A stretch of DNA of 64,000 nucleotides from Adineta ricciae (lineage: Eukaryota; Rotifera; Eurotatoria; Adinetida; Adinetidae). The stretch spans positions 1-64,000 of the forward strand of contig CAJNOJ010000296.1 of assembly GCA_905250025.1 (NCBI GenBank), read 5' to 3'. Under the pieces are notes generated by a model. That model ran no database searches. It was not told the origin of the DNA and saw nothing but the letters and a program-made list of their open reading frames with translations. Each line of letters opens with the position of its first letter. Position 1 is the first letter of the stretch. Positions 31,060 to 43,548 of this stretch are shown piece by piece. Position numbers and translations under genes: made by a program.

Positions 31060-31382
31060 GCGATAAAAGACGAGAAGAAGAACGTAAAATGTAACGCAGC
31101 TACAGCTGCATTGGTTATATATGAGATGTTTTTTCGTTCTCTGCTCTTTATAATATTGATAACGCTTTTTATCTATCGTTTTCCTCTTTCACACGATGTG
31201 TATAGAAACATCAAACGCGTATAAATCTTTTATAATTCGTTCTACTACTTTGATCTTCCACTGTGATGGGAAATTGTAACAGACGCTGTCTATATATCGA
31301 TAAGAATTGTTTATTTCAAAATTTTAGACAACATTAATAAAAAGAATGAGGCAAAATTATCTTATTTGTGTAGTTCAATGTA
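31060..31382. other. Spacer between P450 and GPCR genes
   Basis: 323 bp, mainly the P450 promoter and the GPCR 3' end. No further gene is seen. Confidence 0.4.
31114..31121 (-). promoter_or_regulatory. Possible TATA box of the P450 gene
   Basis: TATATAAC on the minus strand, 55 bases before the ATG at 31059. The spacing fits other genes here. The motif is weak. Confidence 0.35.
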
Positions 31383-32345
31383 TCACGATAAAGGATTGAT
31401 AGCCATTCGTGTGCGTTTCCACCAAATTAACATTTGAAGTTTCTTTTTCACATGAGGTAACGTTATAGCGGTGGCATAAGGTAAAACTATTGCTGGTACA
31501 TTCGCCATCTGATCAAACAGTGTTCGCACATTCGGATCGACATCATAACCATTTACTCTTCGTGTAATATTGACCATCGTGAAAGGTAGAGCAAAGCTGA
31601 TATAAGTCGTAGAAATAAAGGCAAATTGTAAAATCATTTTTCGATTTTTTTTCCACATATTACCACGTTTCAAACGGTGCTTTTGGATCAAGACTCGAAG
31701 TAGAAAGCTACTGCTAACAATGAAAATGATTGGGAATGGTATGAAGTTATGGCCAAATGTTAAATACAAACGAAGTGATGCTGACAACGAACACGAGTAC
31801 CAAGGCCCACCACATAAAGTAACATGATAATCATATGTATGTTCACATGGATAAATGAAAATCATGTAGAAATAAAAACATGGCGCATACAGAGAGAAAA
31901 GAGCTAATGGGATATAATGAAATATCCACTGCCCACGTGTAGTTCGGATCCAGTTTGAGTGAAAGATTAGGATATGTCGTTCGATACACAGCCAAATCAT
32001 TGTAAATACAGCTCCATACCAAACTCCACGGTCGACCATTTGATGAGTAAGACAAAGTGCGGGAGTGGGTGGTATGTACACGCCTCCTTTCATGAACATT
32101 AATACTAATGATATACCTATTGTCAGGTAAATCAAATTGAAAAATAACATGATTATAGTAGTGTGATTGTAGAGAGCTGTGCGCGCAGTTTTAGTAGCCA
32201 AAAGATGATAAAATACAAATATATAGCAAGGAATCGATGCTAATTGACCAACTATATATAGAGAGAAGGTAATGTCCGACCAGTTCGGAGGTAGATAGAT
32301 ATCTCTACCAGTAGTTTGGACTTTCTCGGTCGTATTCTGTAGCAT
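31383..32345 (-). CDS. Rhodopsin-like GPCR, 320 residues
   Basis: Single exon, first ATG at 32345. Seven hydrophobic segments with an extracellular Asn-rich N-terminus. The TM3 end reads IWLCIERHIL, so the DRY box is replaced by ERH. The TM7 region (AIVLPYATAITLPHVKKKLQ) has a Pro but no NPxxY. It is a divergent class A-like receptor; ligand unknown. It is transcribed away from the receptor at 34034. Confidence 0.8.
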   Translation of the reverse strand: MLQNTTEKVQTTGRDIYLPPNWSDITFSLYIVGQLASIPCYIFVFYHLLATKTARTALYNHTTIIMLFFNLIYLTIGISLVLMFMKGGVYIPPTPALCLTHQMVDRGVWYGAVFTMIWLCIERHILIFHSNWIRTTRGQWIFHYIPLALFSLYAPCFYFYMIFIYPCEHTYDYHVTLCGGPWYSCSLSASLRLYLTFGHNFIPFPIIFIVSSSFLLRVLIQKHRLKRGNMWKKNRKMILQFAFISTTYISFALPFTMVNITRRVNGYDVDPNVRTLFDQMANVPAIVLPYATAITLPHVKKKLQMLIWWKRTRMAINPLS

Positions 32346-34033
32346 TTTAGAAGATAGCGACAAGAAACGTGTTCTTCTCAGTTATAAAAGAGTTTATACT
32401 GAAAAGTAATATCTACATGCTCGAATACGTCTCTTTTTCTTTTGACAAATAAGTGCGCATCTATTCGTCTCGGATGTGACTAAATGCGTTATTCTGGAAC
32501 AAACTATAGAAAGTTTTTCTTTTTTTTTCATTAAAAAAACAAAGGTATTTCAGTCTAATAGTGTTACTTTAATGAGAGGTAGACAAGAGTGAAATGTTGC
32601 TTCTTAATCTATCAGACCAAGCGAATAGAAATAAGTAGCGTATTCTTGTGGATTATGAGTTTCATCTGACCGATGAAATCGGTTCTCTTCTAATGAGAAC
32701 ATCTACGACTACATTGACTTCTCCATTCTTCGCATATCGAACATTATGCGTCGATGTTAGTTTTGTCAAAGAAAAACAAATCTTGCACTCGGTTAAGTGG
32801 TGGAGTATGCGTACGTTTGTGGTTCTTCTTCCAATTGTCCGCTTCAGACATCACTGCAAATGACATACAAGTTGTTTCTTACTTTTCACATCTCTCAATA
32901 ACACACGCGCGATGTGTTTTGAACCATCAGCAATATCTTCTTTGAAATAAAGTTAACCTGAAAAACAATGTCAATTGATTATCATCGCATATGAGCTAAT
33001 TTTCGAAAACGTCCGAGATTTATTTTATCTTGCTATGCTCTTTTATTACGTATGAATTTATAGAGAAACAATCGGCAGATTTGTTCCATGTTATGCATTA
33101 ATCGTCACTATAAGAAAAGATAAATTATTCAATACAACGTATTGTATGATGAAGGAGTGAACCTAGCAATCGTTGTAATCAAGGGTGTACTATATATACT
33201 CTGATATAATGATTGCGGTAGGAGCTTTGTTTTTATAGAACATTCCAGCTAAAACTATACTAGAACTATGAAAAAAACAAACTATTTCTGTCACTAATAA
33301 CAACATGCAAATTATCATAGGCTCTCATCAATTTGATAATAGGAAAATTTAGCTTTATTGCAATAATGTACTCCACTTTCCATGTAATCAGAAGAATATT
33401 GTCATGTGCATAAATAGCTCCGTGTTTATGACACATTTTTTTATTTATCTACTTAATCAACGAGTGTATTAAGCAGCTCATTTCTTCCTGTCAAACGCTC
33501 AATTAATTCTCAATCAATTATAGTATAGTTTTTCTTTTTCATATCGTTATCATTCTCTTTTTAACAGTGTTGACGACAAGATGAACTGAGAAGATTTGCT
33601 GACCTTATTTCTTCGTTATGTAACGGTTTGAGAAGGTTAAACTTACTTTTTTTCATGTTACACGTCTCTGCTAATCAAGTATTCTCTTATAGAAATAGAA
33701 TGGGAGGACTCATTTCAGCATATACCTTGATGAGAAGAAGATGAGACACTACGGCAGCACAAGAAAAACAGAATGATAAGAAAATTACCAAATATTGTTA
33801 GCATCGAAGATCAGTGGGAGCTCTTGTCTAATTTTACTTCCTTCATAAAAATCATGAACTGAAAGAAAAGACTGATTGTGTTACATTCGTGATATAAGGT
33901 GTGTAGAATGGAAGAGTAGAATATAGACTTGTAAAAAATGTTAATTAGAGTACAACAACGAAAGTATTTTTTTTCCTTGTGAGCAGAAAAGGAAGAGAAA
34001 TTGTCTTGTAACTTTCTTCGAAGAAGAATCCGA
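32346..34033. other. Large intergenic region, no supported gene
   Basis: About 1.7 kb between two divergently transcribed GPCR genes. Very AT-rich, with several open frames of 60-80 codons that have no recognisable features. No RNA gene or inverted repeat was noticed. Confidence 0.4.
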
Positions 34034-35145
34034 ATGGATTTGCCATTATCCAACGAAACTGATTTGCAATTTGAAGCTCAACAAATCAAATGGTATGCAA
34101 TGACGTTCATTCGATGCTTCTGCTTAATCATGATTCCATTTGGTATTATCGGTCATCTATTAAGTATCTTCGTTTTTACTCGTCGAACATTGAGAACGAA
34201 TCCGTGTGTCATGTACCTATTTGCTGCGACTGTTTCTGGACTTCTTAGTTCGTGTTTTATTCTCCCAATGCGACTAATCCAAGCGGGATACATCGACATC
34301 GATCCAACTCTTCATTCACTCATTGCATGCAAAATCATCTGGTTTCTTCTGTACTCGATCAGGTTTGCATCATGATAACTGATCCGAATTTTCTATTTGA
34401 ATCGTGTTTTAGATTGTTAGGTTTTTGGTTTATTGTTTTAGCATGTATCGATCGATATTTGTGTAGTTGTTCATCGACAGACAAACGAGCATGGAGCAGC
34501 ACTCACGTGGCTTCTCGAGCTATTCTCATCACTACTATTATGTGTTTTCTTGCTTATGTTCATATTCCTATTCACTTTCGCTTTTATATCGAACCAGCAA
34601 CACAAAAACGTGTTTGTCACAGTGCTGGTCCGTTGGGTATCTATCGGAAGATCTTTTCGTTCTATAATTTGATCATCTTTGGTTTTCTTCCACCTTTTTG
34701 CATGTTTATATTTGGATTACTTACTCTGAGACATGTTCACGAAAAAGAGACTTTCTATATGACGGCTCGCGTCAATTCTGCAAAACTAAAAGCAAAAGTT
34801 TCAGATCGGCAATTATGTCGCATGTTATTCACCCAAGTGTTTATTTACGGCATAACAGGACTAGTATTCTGTGCGGCATTTATTCACATATCAATGAATA
34901 AAAGTTCACGGAAGACTATTCTCGACATTGCGTACGAAGATTTGACTATTACAATTGTTGGAATGCTATCAAATATTGGTCCTTGCTCAAGTTTTTATTT
35001 ATATACATTATCGAGCCGGCTCTTTCGAAAAGAACTAAAGAATCTTTTCTATTCAAGTCACACACGTGCGATGCAACTGAACGATTGTTGTACAGATACG
35101 AATGAGTTAGAGTTAGTAACAGTCCTACAATCAGATTTATGCTGA
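34034..35145 (+). CDS. Rhodopsin-like GPCR, 353 residues (copy B, complete)
   Basis: Two exons, 34034-34362 and 34413-35145, phase 2, joining R|LLGFWFIVLACIDRYLC. TM1 lies at FIRCFCLIMIPFGIIGHLLS, the DRY box is CIDRYL, the third intracellular loop is short, and TM7 ends SFYLYTLSS instead of NPxxY. Two Cys (CKIIWF near the top of TM3 and RVCHSAG in loop 2) fit the conserved disulphide. This is the complete version of the fragment at 1-419. Ligand unknown. Confidence 0.85.
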
Positions 35146-35348
35146 TTTTATTCAAAACTTTTGTATGCACTAGTGTAATCCATTTCAACATTTGATACTA
35201 GGTTAATAAATTCAATATTTGTTTTTAATCTCGGACGGGAAATTAATTTGGTATATATTCAGTAGATATTTTTTTTCGGAAACAACATGTGTATCGATTA
35301 CTCAAAAAATTGAATTTGGAGAACATCTGATTTCTTCTGTATGTCTAA

Positions 35349-36446
35349 ATGCACCAGACTGAGAATGTCAGTGCTGATTTAACAGCGATCCCTGAAGCGT
35401 CAATGGACTCAACGAATGACAAAGACCGTTTTTGGTCACGGATGTTTAAAGTCGTCATCGTGTTATTGATGTTATCTCTCCTCATTGCAGGTATTATTGT
35501 CTCGGTAATATATTTAACACGAATGTCAAATACTACGTGCACATCAACTGGAACAAGTTTTCTTCCGAATGATACAACAAGATCGCCTCTACTAAACAAT
35601 ATTTCTGACGAAACTACACACATCACGAGTAAATGCGTTTGTAAATATTAACACCGATATTCAAAGATGTCTTTAATTTCAGGTATGTTTTTCACAACGG
35701 AAAATCCGTGTCAAATCACTAATCCATGTCAGAACGGTGTATGTTTATTGATCGATTAAATTCTCTTCCGATTGAACACTTCTACTACATAGGGCTCCTG
35801 TCATCCCAGAGGTACGAACGAAACTGTTTGTTCTTGTCCGGCCTATTATTACGGACTGCGATGCGAACAAACTAATGCCACCACTGATAAACTAGTTATT
35901 AGTCGCGTGCTTAGTCGTAATAAATGGCCGGATGCGCTGGCAGTAATTGATGTTACAAGCTCGATGATTGGTTGTGCAACTACTATAGTTCAATGGATGA
36001 AACAGTTACATCGATCAACAACGATCAAAATGTATGTTTTCTTCAATGATGGCGACAATAAAAATGATGCTGTTAAAGTTATAAATGCAACTGGTGGTAT
36101 CTATGCCGTAAATGCAACGAATATATCCGAAGTTCTACACATGATGAACTATGCTGCAAGTAAGGGTAGTGGTGGCGATGGTCCTGAGAATGATATTGAA
36201 GCACTTCTTTATGGTATAAATCGATGTCCTTCATGTAAAAACATCATTCATATTGCCGATAATTCAGCCACGCCTCGAGATTTAGTATTACTTCCATCTT
36301 TAAAAAACAAACGTATCAAAGTGATTCCATGTGAAGTTTCAAGCAATATCAATCCTGCTCTGATGGATATTGCTCGACGAACGAATGGATCACTCCATAC
36401 ACTCGAACAAGATGTTTATGATTTTCCAATTAATACATCAGGATGA
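35349..36446 (+). CDS. Type II membrane protein with EGF-like and VWA-like domains (copy B)
   Basis: Exons 35349-35640, 35683-35738 and 35793-36446 give 333 residues, the same length and splicing as copy A. The VWA opening reads AVIDVTSSM here (Gly to Ser change beside the metal-site motif), which is closer to canonical DxSxS spacing. The EGF module CQNGGSCHPRG...CSC is intact. The TATA-like string overlapping the copy A start is changed here, so it is probably not a functional TATA box in either copy. Confidence 0.8.
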
Positions 36447-36690
36447 TATACTATAACTCTTTTTGTTATATGTTGTATTGAGAGGGTGAACGCTTTATTT
36501 GTTAATTGTTGTTCGTGTATAAGAGACAATAGAAGATTATACATATTTTCATACTTTGTCGTGATTAACCACGTGCGTCAATTGTAATTATTGATGCATG
36601 AAACAATATCATGTTTGATGTCATTCATTACTCATATATTCACTTTGTTTAATAAACATATTATTCACACATTCATTTGTATATTCAACA

Positions 36691-37615
36691 ATGTCGTCGA
36701 ATGCGAATGCGAAGATTCAACGGAAAAACGAGTTATATGAAATTGGTCCCGGGTTCTGGAATGTTCGTGGTCGATTCCGAATGTTCGCTCAAAAAGTCGA
36801 TGTCGGAACACACATGTCAATCGTCCGATTAAGTGACGGCAATTTTGTTATTTTCGACACTGTCGCACTTGACGATCATCTCAAAGAACAAATCAATCGA
36901 TTGACTGATAATGGAAATCGAATTGAAGGTGTTATTGGTACACATTCGTTCCATACACGATCGTTTCTAGACTTTTATCAAACGTATCCTCAAGCGGCAT
37001 ACTATGGCACACCAAGACACCTACGTCAATTACCAGAGATTCCATGGTTAGGAAGCCTTGATAATTGCAATGTTCGACAAAAATGGGAACCGGATGTGGA
37101 AATGCGTATTACAGCAGGTGAGTCAGAAGTTCGAAGAGTATGAAAGGAAAATAGCTTTCATTGTAGGTGGTGAATTCATTAATCCACAACATGGATCTAG
37201 TCATCTGATGAGTGTATTTATGTATCATCGTCCATCGAGTACACTTCATGTTACAGATACAATTATGTACACGAATAAGTTTACACCAATTCTTCGCTTG
37301 TTTGGAATGACTCGTGGCGTAATGATTTTTCATCCGTCGATTAGAACACACGGTTTACATCCAACAGCAGATGCTCCATTCGTATTTCGTGATTGTATGC
37401 GTAATATGCTACATGACTGGCCGTTTGAAAACCTCTGTTGTGCTCATCTCGATGTGAAAATTGGCGATGCGCATCATTTAGTCACACAACTTTTAAATAA
37501 GACAGAGTCGCTGTTTATTAAAGTAAGTAAAAAGAATAAAAAGAAAAATCCTAGTGGAGAATTGCCAACGGGTAGTTTCCCGAATATCGATGTAGTCGGA
37601 GATGAATGTGGATGA
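36691..37615 (+). CDS. DUF4336-like protein (copy B)
   Basis: Exons 36691-37117 and 37167-37615 give 291 residues, as in copy A. The GTHSFHTRSF region is identical to copy A. Substitutions cluster in exon 2. In copy A the intron contains an early in-frame stop; here the first exon frame runs further into the intron before stopping, but the splice sites are the same. The tail-to-tail overlap zone with the permease is conserved (10 bases between stops). Confidence 0.7.
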
Positions 37616-37625
37616 ATAAAATGAT

Positions 37626-39251
37626 TTACTTTTTTATAAAATATAATTCAATCGATCGAAATATTGGAAAACTAATCGCTGTGAATAGAATTCCTACTTC
37701 GAAACCAACATCTGCACCTTCGCTACTATTCTCACCCGATACAGCTTTTGCAATTGGTCCAGTTAACCATATCTGCGACATACCAAGCCCAATACCAATA
37801 CATCCGACGACGCCGGAGAGAATCGCCCCGAAACTAATCGGTAATTGCTGACGATTATTCCAAATATCGAAATCATAATTTTTAAATGAGCACCGTCGAA
37901 ATAAGATGTGATCTTCACATATGATAACAATTAATACAACCGACCAGTAGGATGTAACACTCATAAATGATAACAGAACATCGTTGAATCGATAAGCAGC
38001 AATAATAGCTAGGAGAACGTAACTTGTCGTACCGACAATAGTATACAGAACACGCGGGATACATTTGAAAACCGGTGCGATGACTTGTGCAGATAAAGAT
38101 AACGAATACATATTCGGTATATTACATGCTACAGACGATAATGCAAACAGGATCAAAATCAGTTTACCGAAAATACCCAGAGACGATAGACAAGCACCGA
38201 ATAATCCACCGACATTGTCTTTTTCATATGCAGCCTTCCAATTCGAATTTGTATACGTTCCTGTGAAAGTCGCCGCTCCAAGCAGTTCCAATGGAGTCAT
38301 TGATAGAAAATTACCGAAATAAGTTAGAAGGAAAATTTTCAATTGACTGGTATTCTCAGGAAAGTATGCATTGTAATCCGCTGCACATGCAGACCAGCTA
38401 GAAGAAATACCGAAACAGACTGAACCAAAACTGAGGGCATGCGAGATTTTCCAACGATAATCTACTATTGTTGTATTCAGCGATGTCTGTCAAAGCAAAT
38501 GTGTGAACATGTTACTCATAGATCGGAATATTACCGGTTCAGACAAAGTAAAATACTTTGCACCAACTCCTGCTAATATACAGTATCCAACAAAGACTGG
38601 TATCCACGAGTATCGTTCATAGTAATGAATCCATTTGTAGCCAACAAATGAGATAGCCAAAGATAAGATACCAATAATCACAATTCCGATCGTCAAAGGA
38701 AATCTTTCATCGAAAACAACACGAAGTGTTTGTGCTCCAGTTATGCTATTCACAGCTGCCCAACCGAGCGAAAGAAACACATTGATGAATGATATGATAG
38801 AAGCACCATAGTAACCCCAACTATAACGGGAAATAAGCATGGTACGCAGACCAGATGCTGGGCCAAAACATGCTATACATGCAACAGGAATAGCTCCCAG
38901 TAAATTGAAAATGAGAATTGTTACGATCGAATCATAAAGATTTAAATTGAATACTGCTGGACCAAGTACTCCACTAGTAAAAGTCGGTATGATTGTATTC
39001 GCACCCATCTGTGGAACATCACGTTAAGAATTCTCATTTGATTATACTATGAAAATATTCCTTACCCACATGAATGCTGTATTAATGATAGTAGAATCAG
39101 TTCGATCTTCGGGCAAGATACGATCACTTCCACGCGTTTCTACTTTGAAACAGCCGAATTTCTTCAACCATTGCATGATACTTGAACCGATTTTAGGATT
39201 CTGATCATTACTATTAATGCATATTGCTGATGTACTCGAATCATTCTGCAT
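37626..39251 (-). CDS. NCS1 family nucleobase/cation symporter (copy B)
   Basis: Exons 39251-39066, 39008-38535 and 38486-37626 give 506 residues, matching copy A in length and splice phase. The PASGLRTMLISRYSWGYYG motif is unchanged. Differences from copy A are scattered and conservative, so both alleles look functional. Confidence 0.85.
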
Positions 39252-40644
39252 TTTCTGTCTTACACGATGCAATCAATTCGACTTATTTTATAGAGTATGT
39301 TGACCTCGTACTTCGTTTTTTCTTTTCATTCTCTTTCCATCTACGTGTCGATTGTTGTAAAACAACATGTACATGATGATGAAAATGTTTTAATTGTGAT
39401 TCTCGGTAATAGTTGTTGAAAAGGTGAATTTTATGATATATAAGCAATAAATAAAAGAGCAAATAAAGATGACATTTTCTGGAAAATGTTTAATTAAGAT
39501 CCAAAACACATAATGATGAAATTCATCTTCGGTCAATCATTTTCGACTCTCATACCATTAGCAGCATGATTTCTAATGAGCAAGCGCTTGAAATTGTACA
39601 TCCATCGTGAAAGTCATTTGATTGGAATCATTTAACGTTTTCTTTGCCATTGATTCATAACATACGATATTTGTTTCGAAATAAAGTCAAAGGTTAAGGA
39701 AAATACCGATTATAAATGCGAGAATCCCTACGTAAATGGCAAGGATTTGATCAGCGTACTGTAGCTATATGCCAGTACATACGATTGAACGTATAAATAC
39801 AGACTGAGACGAGATCGGTAAAACACAGACAAAATAAGAAAGCAGCCGTTTTGAAATGCAACATGGTCGTTAACCAGTCGTGTATACCTCTCATGAATCT
39901 TACCTAATAGTTGAAGAATTGTGAAGCTTAGTTTAAGTATAGATAGTGAACCACTAGAAATCTTGACAGTATCCTTCATGTCCTATATATATACATGATT
40001 TGTGAACATGTCGAAAAATTAAACTCTGATGGTGAACTTGAGAGAAATTTACATAGAGATGAGAAAGACACCAGAAGCCAATTAACGTCATCATTATATA
40101 CATATAATAGGAAAAGCTCGGTATTGGACTGTAATGAGTATTTTCTAAAGCATCATTTGAATTCTTTAATTCAAATTCGTATGAGTTCGACATTTATGTT
40201 ACTATCGGAGACATCAGAAACAGCAGGAGAAATATTAGTCGTCATGTGAGAATGCAATAATGGAAAAGTTCATTGTTTTCATGTATCGGTCGTATAATAC
40301 TACAAAGGCAATCGAATAGAAGATTCACCTCTACGTTTATTCAATATTATTTTACGAACCTATATATCGTACATTCTATAATTCGAGAAATAATGGTCAA
40401 GCCATAGTGATAACCATCTACAGTACGAAAAACATCTACGTCATGGTTTTAAATCAGTATTAGTGTTGATTCATTCCATTTTAATAGCTTTCCGAAAGGA
40501 ATAAGCCTTGAAATATACCGTTAATCCTCTCTTTTATATCAACACAGCGCTTAGTATTGTATTTCTCTTTCCATTTTCTCATACAAATATCCTCATTTCT
40601 GTATACATACGTTTCATTGTTATAAAACAATTACATTCTACAAC
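39252..40644. other. Intergenic region, no supported gene (copy B)
   Basis: Counterpart of 4515-5815, with several small insertions and frame shifts relative to it. The poor conservation compared with flanking genes argues that neither copy encodes a protein here. Confidence 0.5.
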
Positions 40645-41394
40645 ATGCTGTTATATCTGTTATTGCTCACTGTCACATTTTGTGCTTTGACTAATGCTCA
40701 AAGTGGCATCAGTTATAATCAAGGTAGAGCCAGTTACATGGATGCCGGTCAATTACATATAATAAGTGGATCAGTCACAAATCAATCTAAACAAGATGTG
40801 CTCTATTCACATCTACTTATTCAGTTAGCCGCTGATGCGAAAGCACCTCGATCAGCAATTTCGTCATGGTATCAAGTATACGAACAAACTTTATCAATTC
40901 TTGCTTGGATTGTGTCGTCCTCTGCAAAATTTACACCATTCACTCCGAGCACTGACCGTGTTTCTCTCAAATCGGTTATCACAACATCATTAGCCAACCG
41001 AATCAATCCTGAATTACAGAATATCTTAAGTCGTAGTTTCGAACGATTCCAACAAATGAAAGCTGATGATCCTGTAATTGTAGAATTCACCAAAGATTCA
41101 AGTGACGGCAATACTTATAACATTCAGGTGCAGATAGTCGATGAAAAAGCTGGTGATGTGTCTGTTCTTCAATTGTATGTAATACTGACAACTTCAGAAA
41201 GTATTGGCAACGATATCTTCTTGCTACATGAATTTGCTAAAAATACAGCGAACATTCAGATCGCATATGAAAGTATTACTTTGAATAGCGATCTTTATGC
41301 AACTATTCGACAAAGTGTGATTAACAAACTCGGACCAGAACGAATTGCTCGTTACATTTCGAGAGTATTTGATGATGGATCGATGATATTTTAA
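40645..41394 (+). CDS. Secreted protein of unknown function, 249 residues (copy B)
   Basis: Same length and signal peptide as copy A (one changed residue, MLLYLLLLTVTFCALTNAQS). This copy has no in-frame upstream ATG, which fixes the start in both. Family unknown. Confidence 0.75.
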   Translation: MLLYLLLLTVTFCALTNAQSGISYNQGRASYMDAGQLHIISGSVTNQSKQDVLYSHLLIQLAADAKAPRSAISSWYQVYEQTLSILAWIVSSSAKFTPFTPSTDRVSLKSVITTSLANRINPELQNILSRSFERFQQMKADDPVIVEFTKDSSDGNTYNIQVQIVDEKAGDVSVLQLYVILTTSESIGNDIFLLHEFAKNTANIQIAYESITLNSDLYATIRQSVINKLGPERIARYISRVFDDGSMIF

Positions 41395-41417
41395 TTTAAT
41401 AAAAAAAAAGTTTATCC

Positions 41418-42260
41418 TTACGATGTTTCATTGATAAATTGAGGAATTAATTGAGCAGCTACTTCGATGCCGGGTTCTGTTAAAGAAAGATGATGAACAC
41501 CGCGTTCGACAATTACGAATTTCCATAAATTAGGTAATTTCGATGTCCATGTTTGCGCTTCTTCAACTGTAAATATACGATCTTCGGTTCCGTGTAAAAC
41601 TAACGTTGGCATAGTGATTTTCTCCAGTTGATCATCAATTGCTTCGCGATTGAGAAGACAATTCAATGCTGGATCATAACATTCAGCACCTGCATACCGT
41701 TGAATCCACATATCTTGAATTTTTCTGAATACTTTTCTACTGACACGTGTAGGTCCACCAAAAGATGCTGCTCGTACCAACATTGCTTCATCGGAAGGAA
41801 TTTTTGTTCTGCACCATTGATCGCGAGATGCTCGCATGTAAGTTTTGAGCTGTTGCGGTGTTGCATAAACCGATGTAGATAGTAATATCAAACCTTTCAT
41901 TCGATTAGGTTCCAGTAGTGCCATGCGCAAAGCAATAAAACCACCTTGTGTAGTCCCCATAGTGTAAAACTGATCAATACCAAGTTTGGTAAGAAGCTGT
42001 AATGAATCGGCAGCCGAGTCCCAGAATGTAAAGTCGTTCCCACGACCGATTGTTTCACCATGACCATGTGCATCGATTGATATGAGATTATAATTTGAAT
42101 ATCGACTATCTTTAAATTGTTGATCATAAAATCGAGAATTCATTAAGAAAGCATGATGCATAACAATGCTTGGCAATGATGTATCAATCGAATGTGATAG
42201 ACGATAAGCAATCCGAACACCGTTTTCCAACGGCATATGAAGCAGTTCTTTGCGTAGCAT
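41418..42260 (-). CDS. Alpha/beta-hydrolase with a Thr at the nucleophile elbow (copy B)
   Basis: 280 residues, single exon, start at 42260. The elbow reads MGTTQGG: residue 103 differs from copy A (Ser there), but the central nucleophile position, Thr104, is the same. The acid (HGTEDRIF) and His (ERGVHHLSL) regions are kept. That the catalytic fold is conserved while the nucleophile is Thr in both alleles suggests a real functional state. Confidence 0.85.
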   Translation of the reverse strand: MLRKELLHMPLENGVRIAYRLSHSIDTSLPSIVMHHAFLMNSRFYDQQFKDSRYSNYNLISIDAHGHGETIGRGNDFTFWDSAADSLQLLTKLGIDQFYTMGTTQGGFIALRMALLEPNRMKGLILLSTSVYATPQQLKTYMRASRDQWCRTKIPSDEAMLVRAASFGGPTRVSRKVFRKIQDMWIQRYAGAECYDPALNCLLNREAIDDQLEKITMPTLVLHGTEDRIFTVEEAQTWTSKLPNLWKFVIVERGVHHLSLTEPGIEVAAQLIPQFINETS

Positions 42261-42431
42261 AATCGATTCAAGTGAATACTATCAATGTGTTTGTGAAACG
42301 AAAGAATATTTTTAGATGGCAACATATGTGGTTTTCTTTTTTTCAATAGAGAAACATCGACTTATAATACGAATTGAAGAACAAAACGTGTTGGAGAATT
42401 AAATTATAATTAGAGAGGAAGTTGCAAAAAA

Positions 42432-42503
42432 AAGGGACACCCGGAATCGAACCGGGAATCGGTCGATCTGCAGTCGAATGCTCTACCATTAAGCCATGTC
42501 CCC
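42432..42503 (-). tRNA. tRNA-Cys (anticodon GCA)
   Basis: On the minus strand the sequence folds as a cloverleaf. The acceptor GGGGACA pairs with TGTCCCT (with one G-U). The D-arm is GCTTAATGGTAGAGC. The anticodon loop CTGCAGA gives anticodon GCA. The variable loop has 5 bases, and the T-arm is CCCGG TTCGATT CCGGG. The A/B box regions (GGTAGAGC, GGTTCGATTCC) are intact and a run of T's follows for Pol III termination. The top anticodon-stem pair is a T-C mismatch. It is 72 bases long with no intron. Copy A keeps only the 3' acceptor arm at 7573-7581. Confidence 0.9.
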
Positions 42504-43548
42504 GAAATGCATTACATCAGGCAGTGAAACACCTTGCAGCAGCAATACATTTGCTCTTGTAGCCTACGTTATATCACGAATGATTCATACCAAAGAAAAA
42601 GAAAAGCGAAGCATGTGTTTTTGCGTCCGACACTGCAGAAAGGATGTTATACACAGAATGAGTTCTTCAATTATCTAGCACGCGCTAGTCTTCAAACAAA
42701 ATTCAGCCAAAAGATATTCGGGTGGGTGTGGGTGGGGTGAAAATTTTTTATGATTGGAACCGATAGAGCTCATCAAGTTGTAGTTGGTTCGATTGAAACC
42801 TACGCTGAAACAAATTCGTCCAAGAAAATGTCGAATCATACCCTCAGGTATTCTACGTTTGTAGACAATAACACGGGTGCTAATTGAATACATTATTTAA
42901 ACAAATTTTTATTTCCAGTGTTTCTAAATGAGTATTTTTGGTACTTTATTTTTAATCTAATTCTTTCGTGCATTCTAAAGTGTTCGAGAAATTTTACGCA
43001 GAGTGCATAATTTAGAAAGCAAAAGAATATTGAATGCAATTAAGATCTTCTTTGTAAACGTTTTCATTTCAAAGTTTAATAAACAGAAATAAATGAAATA
43101 GATTAAGTATAATCAATCTTCATGGAAAACAACTGAAAAAATACTCATGCTAATATGTACTTATTTGAATGTCAGTGATAATTTAAAAGAGTTGTTCGAA
43201 AAAAACATGCAGGCCACAGTGCACACTTTATTTTCTTATTGAGGAGGACAACATAGGGCGCTTAGAAAGAAAAAGCAGATATTCCGCGCACTTTACTCTA
43301 TATGACGCACTTTGTCATTGAAAACACTGTTTATTTCTCACTAAAAGCTTTTTCTTTTATAGTACTCAACAAATGTTTTCAAAGACAATGTGACAAAAAA
43401 CCTAGTTTGTCTAAGAACAATTGGTACCTTTTAGCAAATATTTCCATGGCTTGAAAAGTCGAATAAAATTTAAAAACATACTCCTATGAAAAAATCTTTT
43501 TTTCTCATCAGTTATCAAACAAATTCAGTGAAACAAGCGCCATCAAAA
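42504..43548. other. Spacer spanning the haplotype breakpoint
   Basis: Collinear with copy A up to about 42720, where a 20-base G/T-only run (GGGTGGGTGTGGGTGGGGTG, 42720-42739) appears and homology to copy A ends. The remaining 800 bp up to the FG-GAP gene is AT-rich without recognised features. Confidence 0.5.

Noticed and set aside
32346-34033. Short open frames in the large spacer
   Set aside because: No codon pattern, domain or homologous copy supports them; expected by chance in AT-rich DNA.
35635-35640. A GC-AG intron in copy B of the EGF/VWA gene
   Set aside because: A GTAAAT donor six bases downstream (35641) keeps the frame in both copies and gives the same protein, so no unusual splice site is needed.
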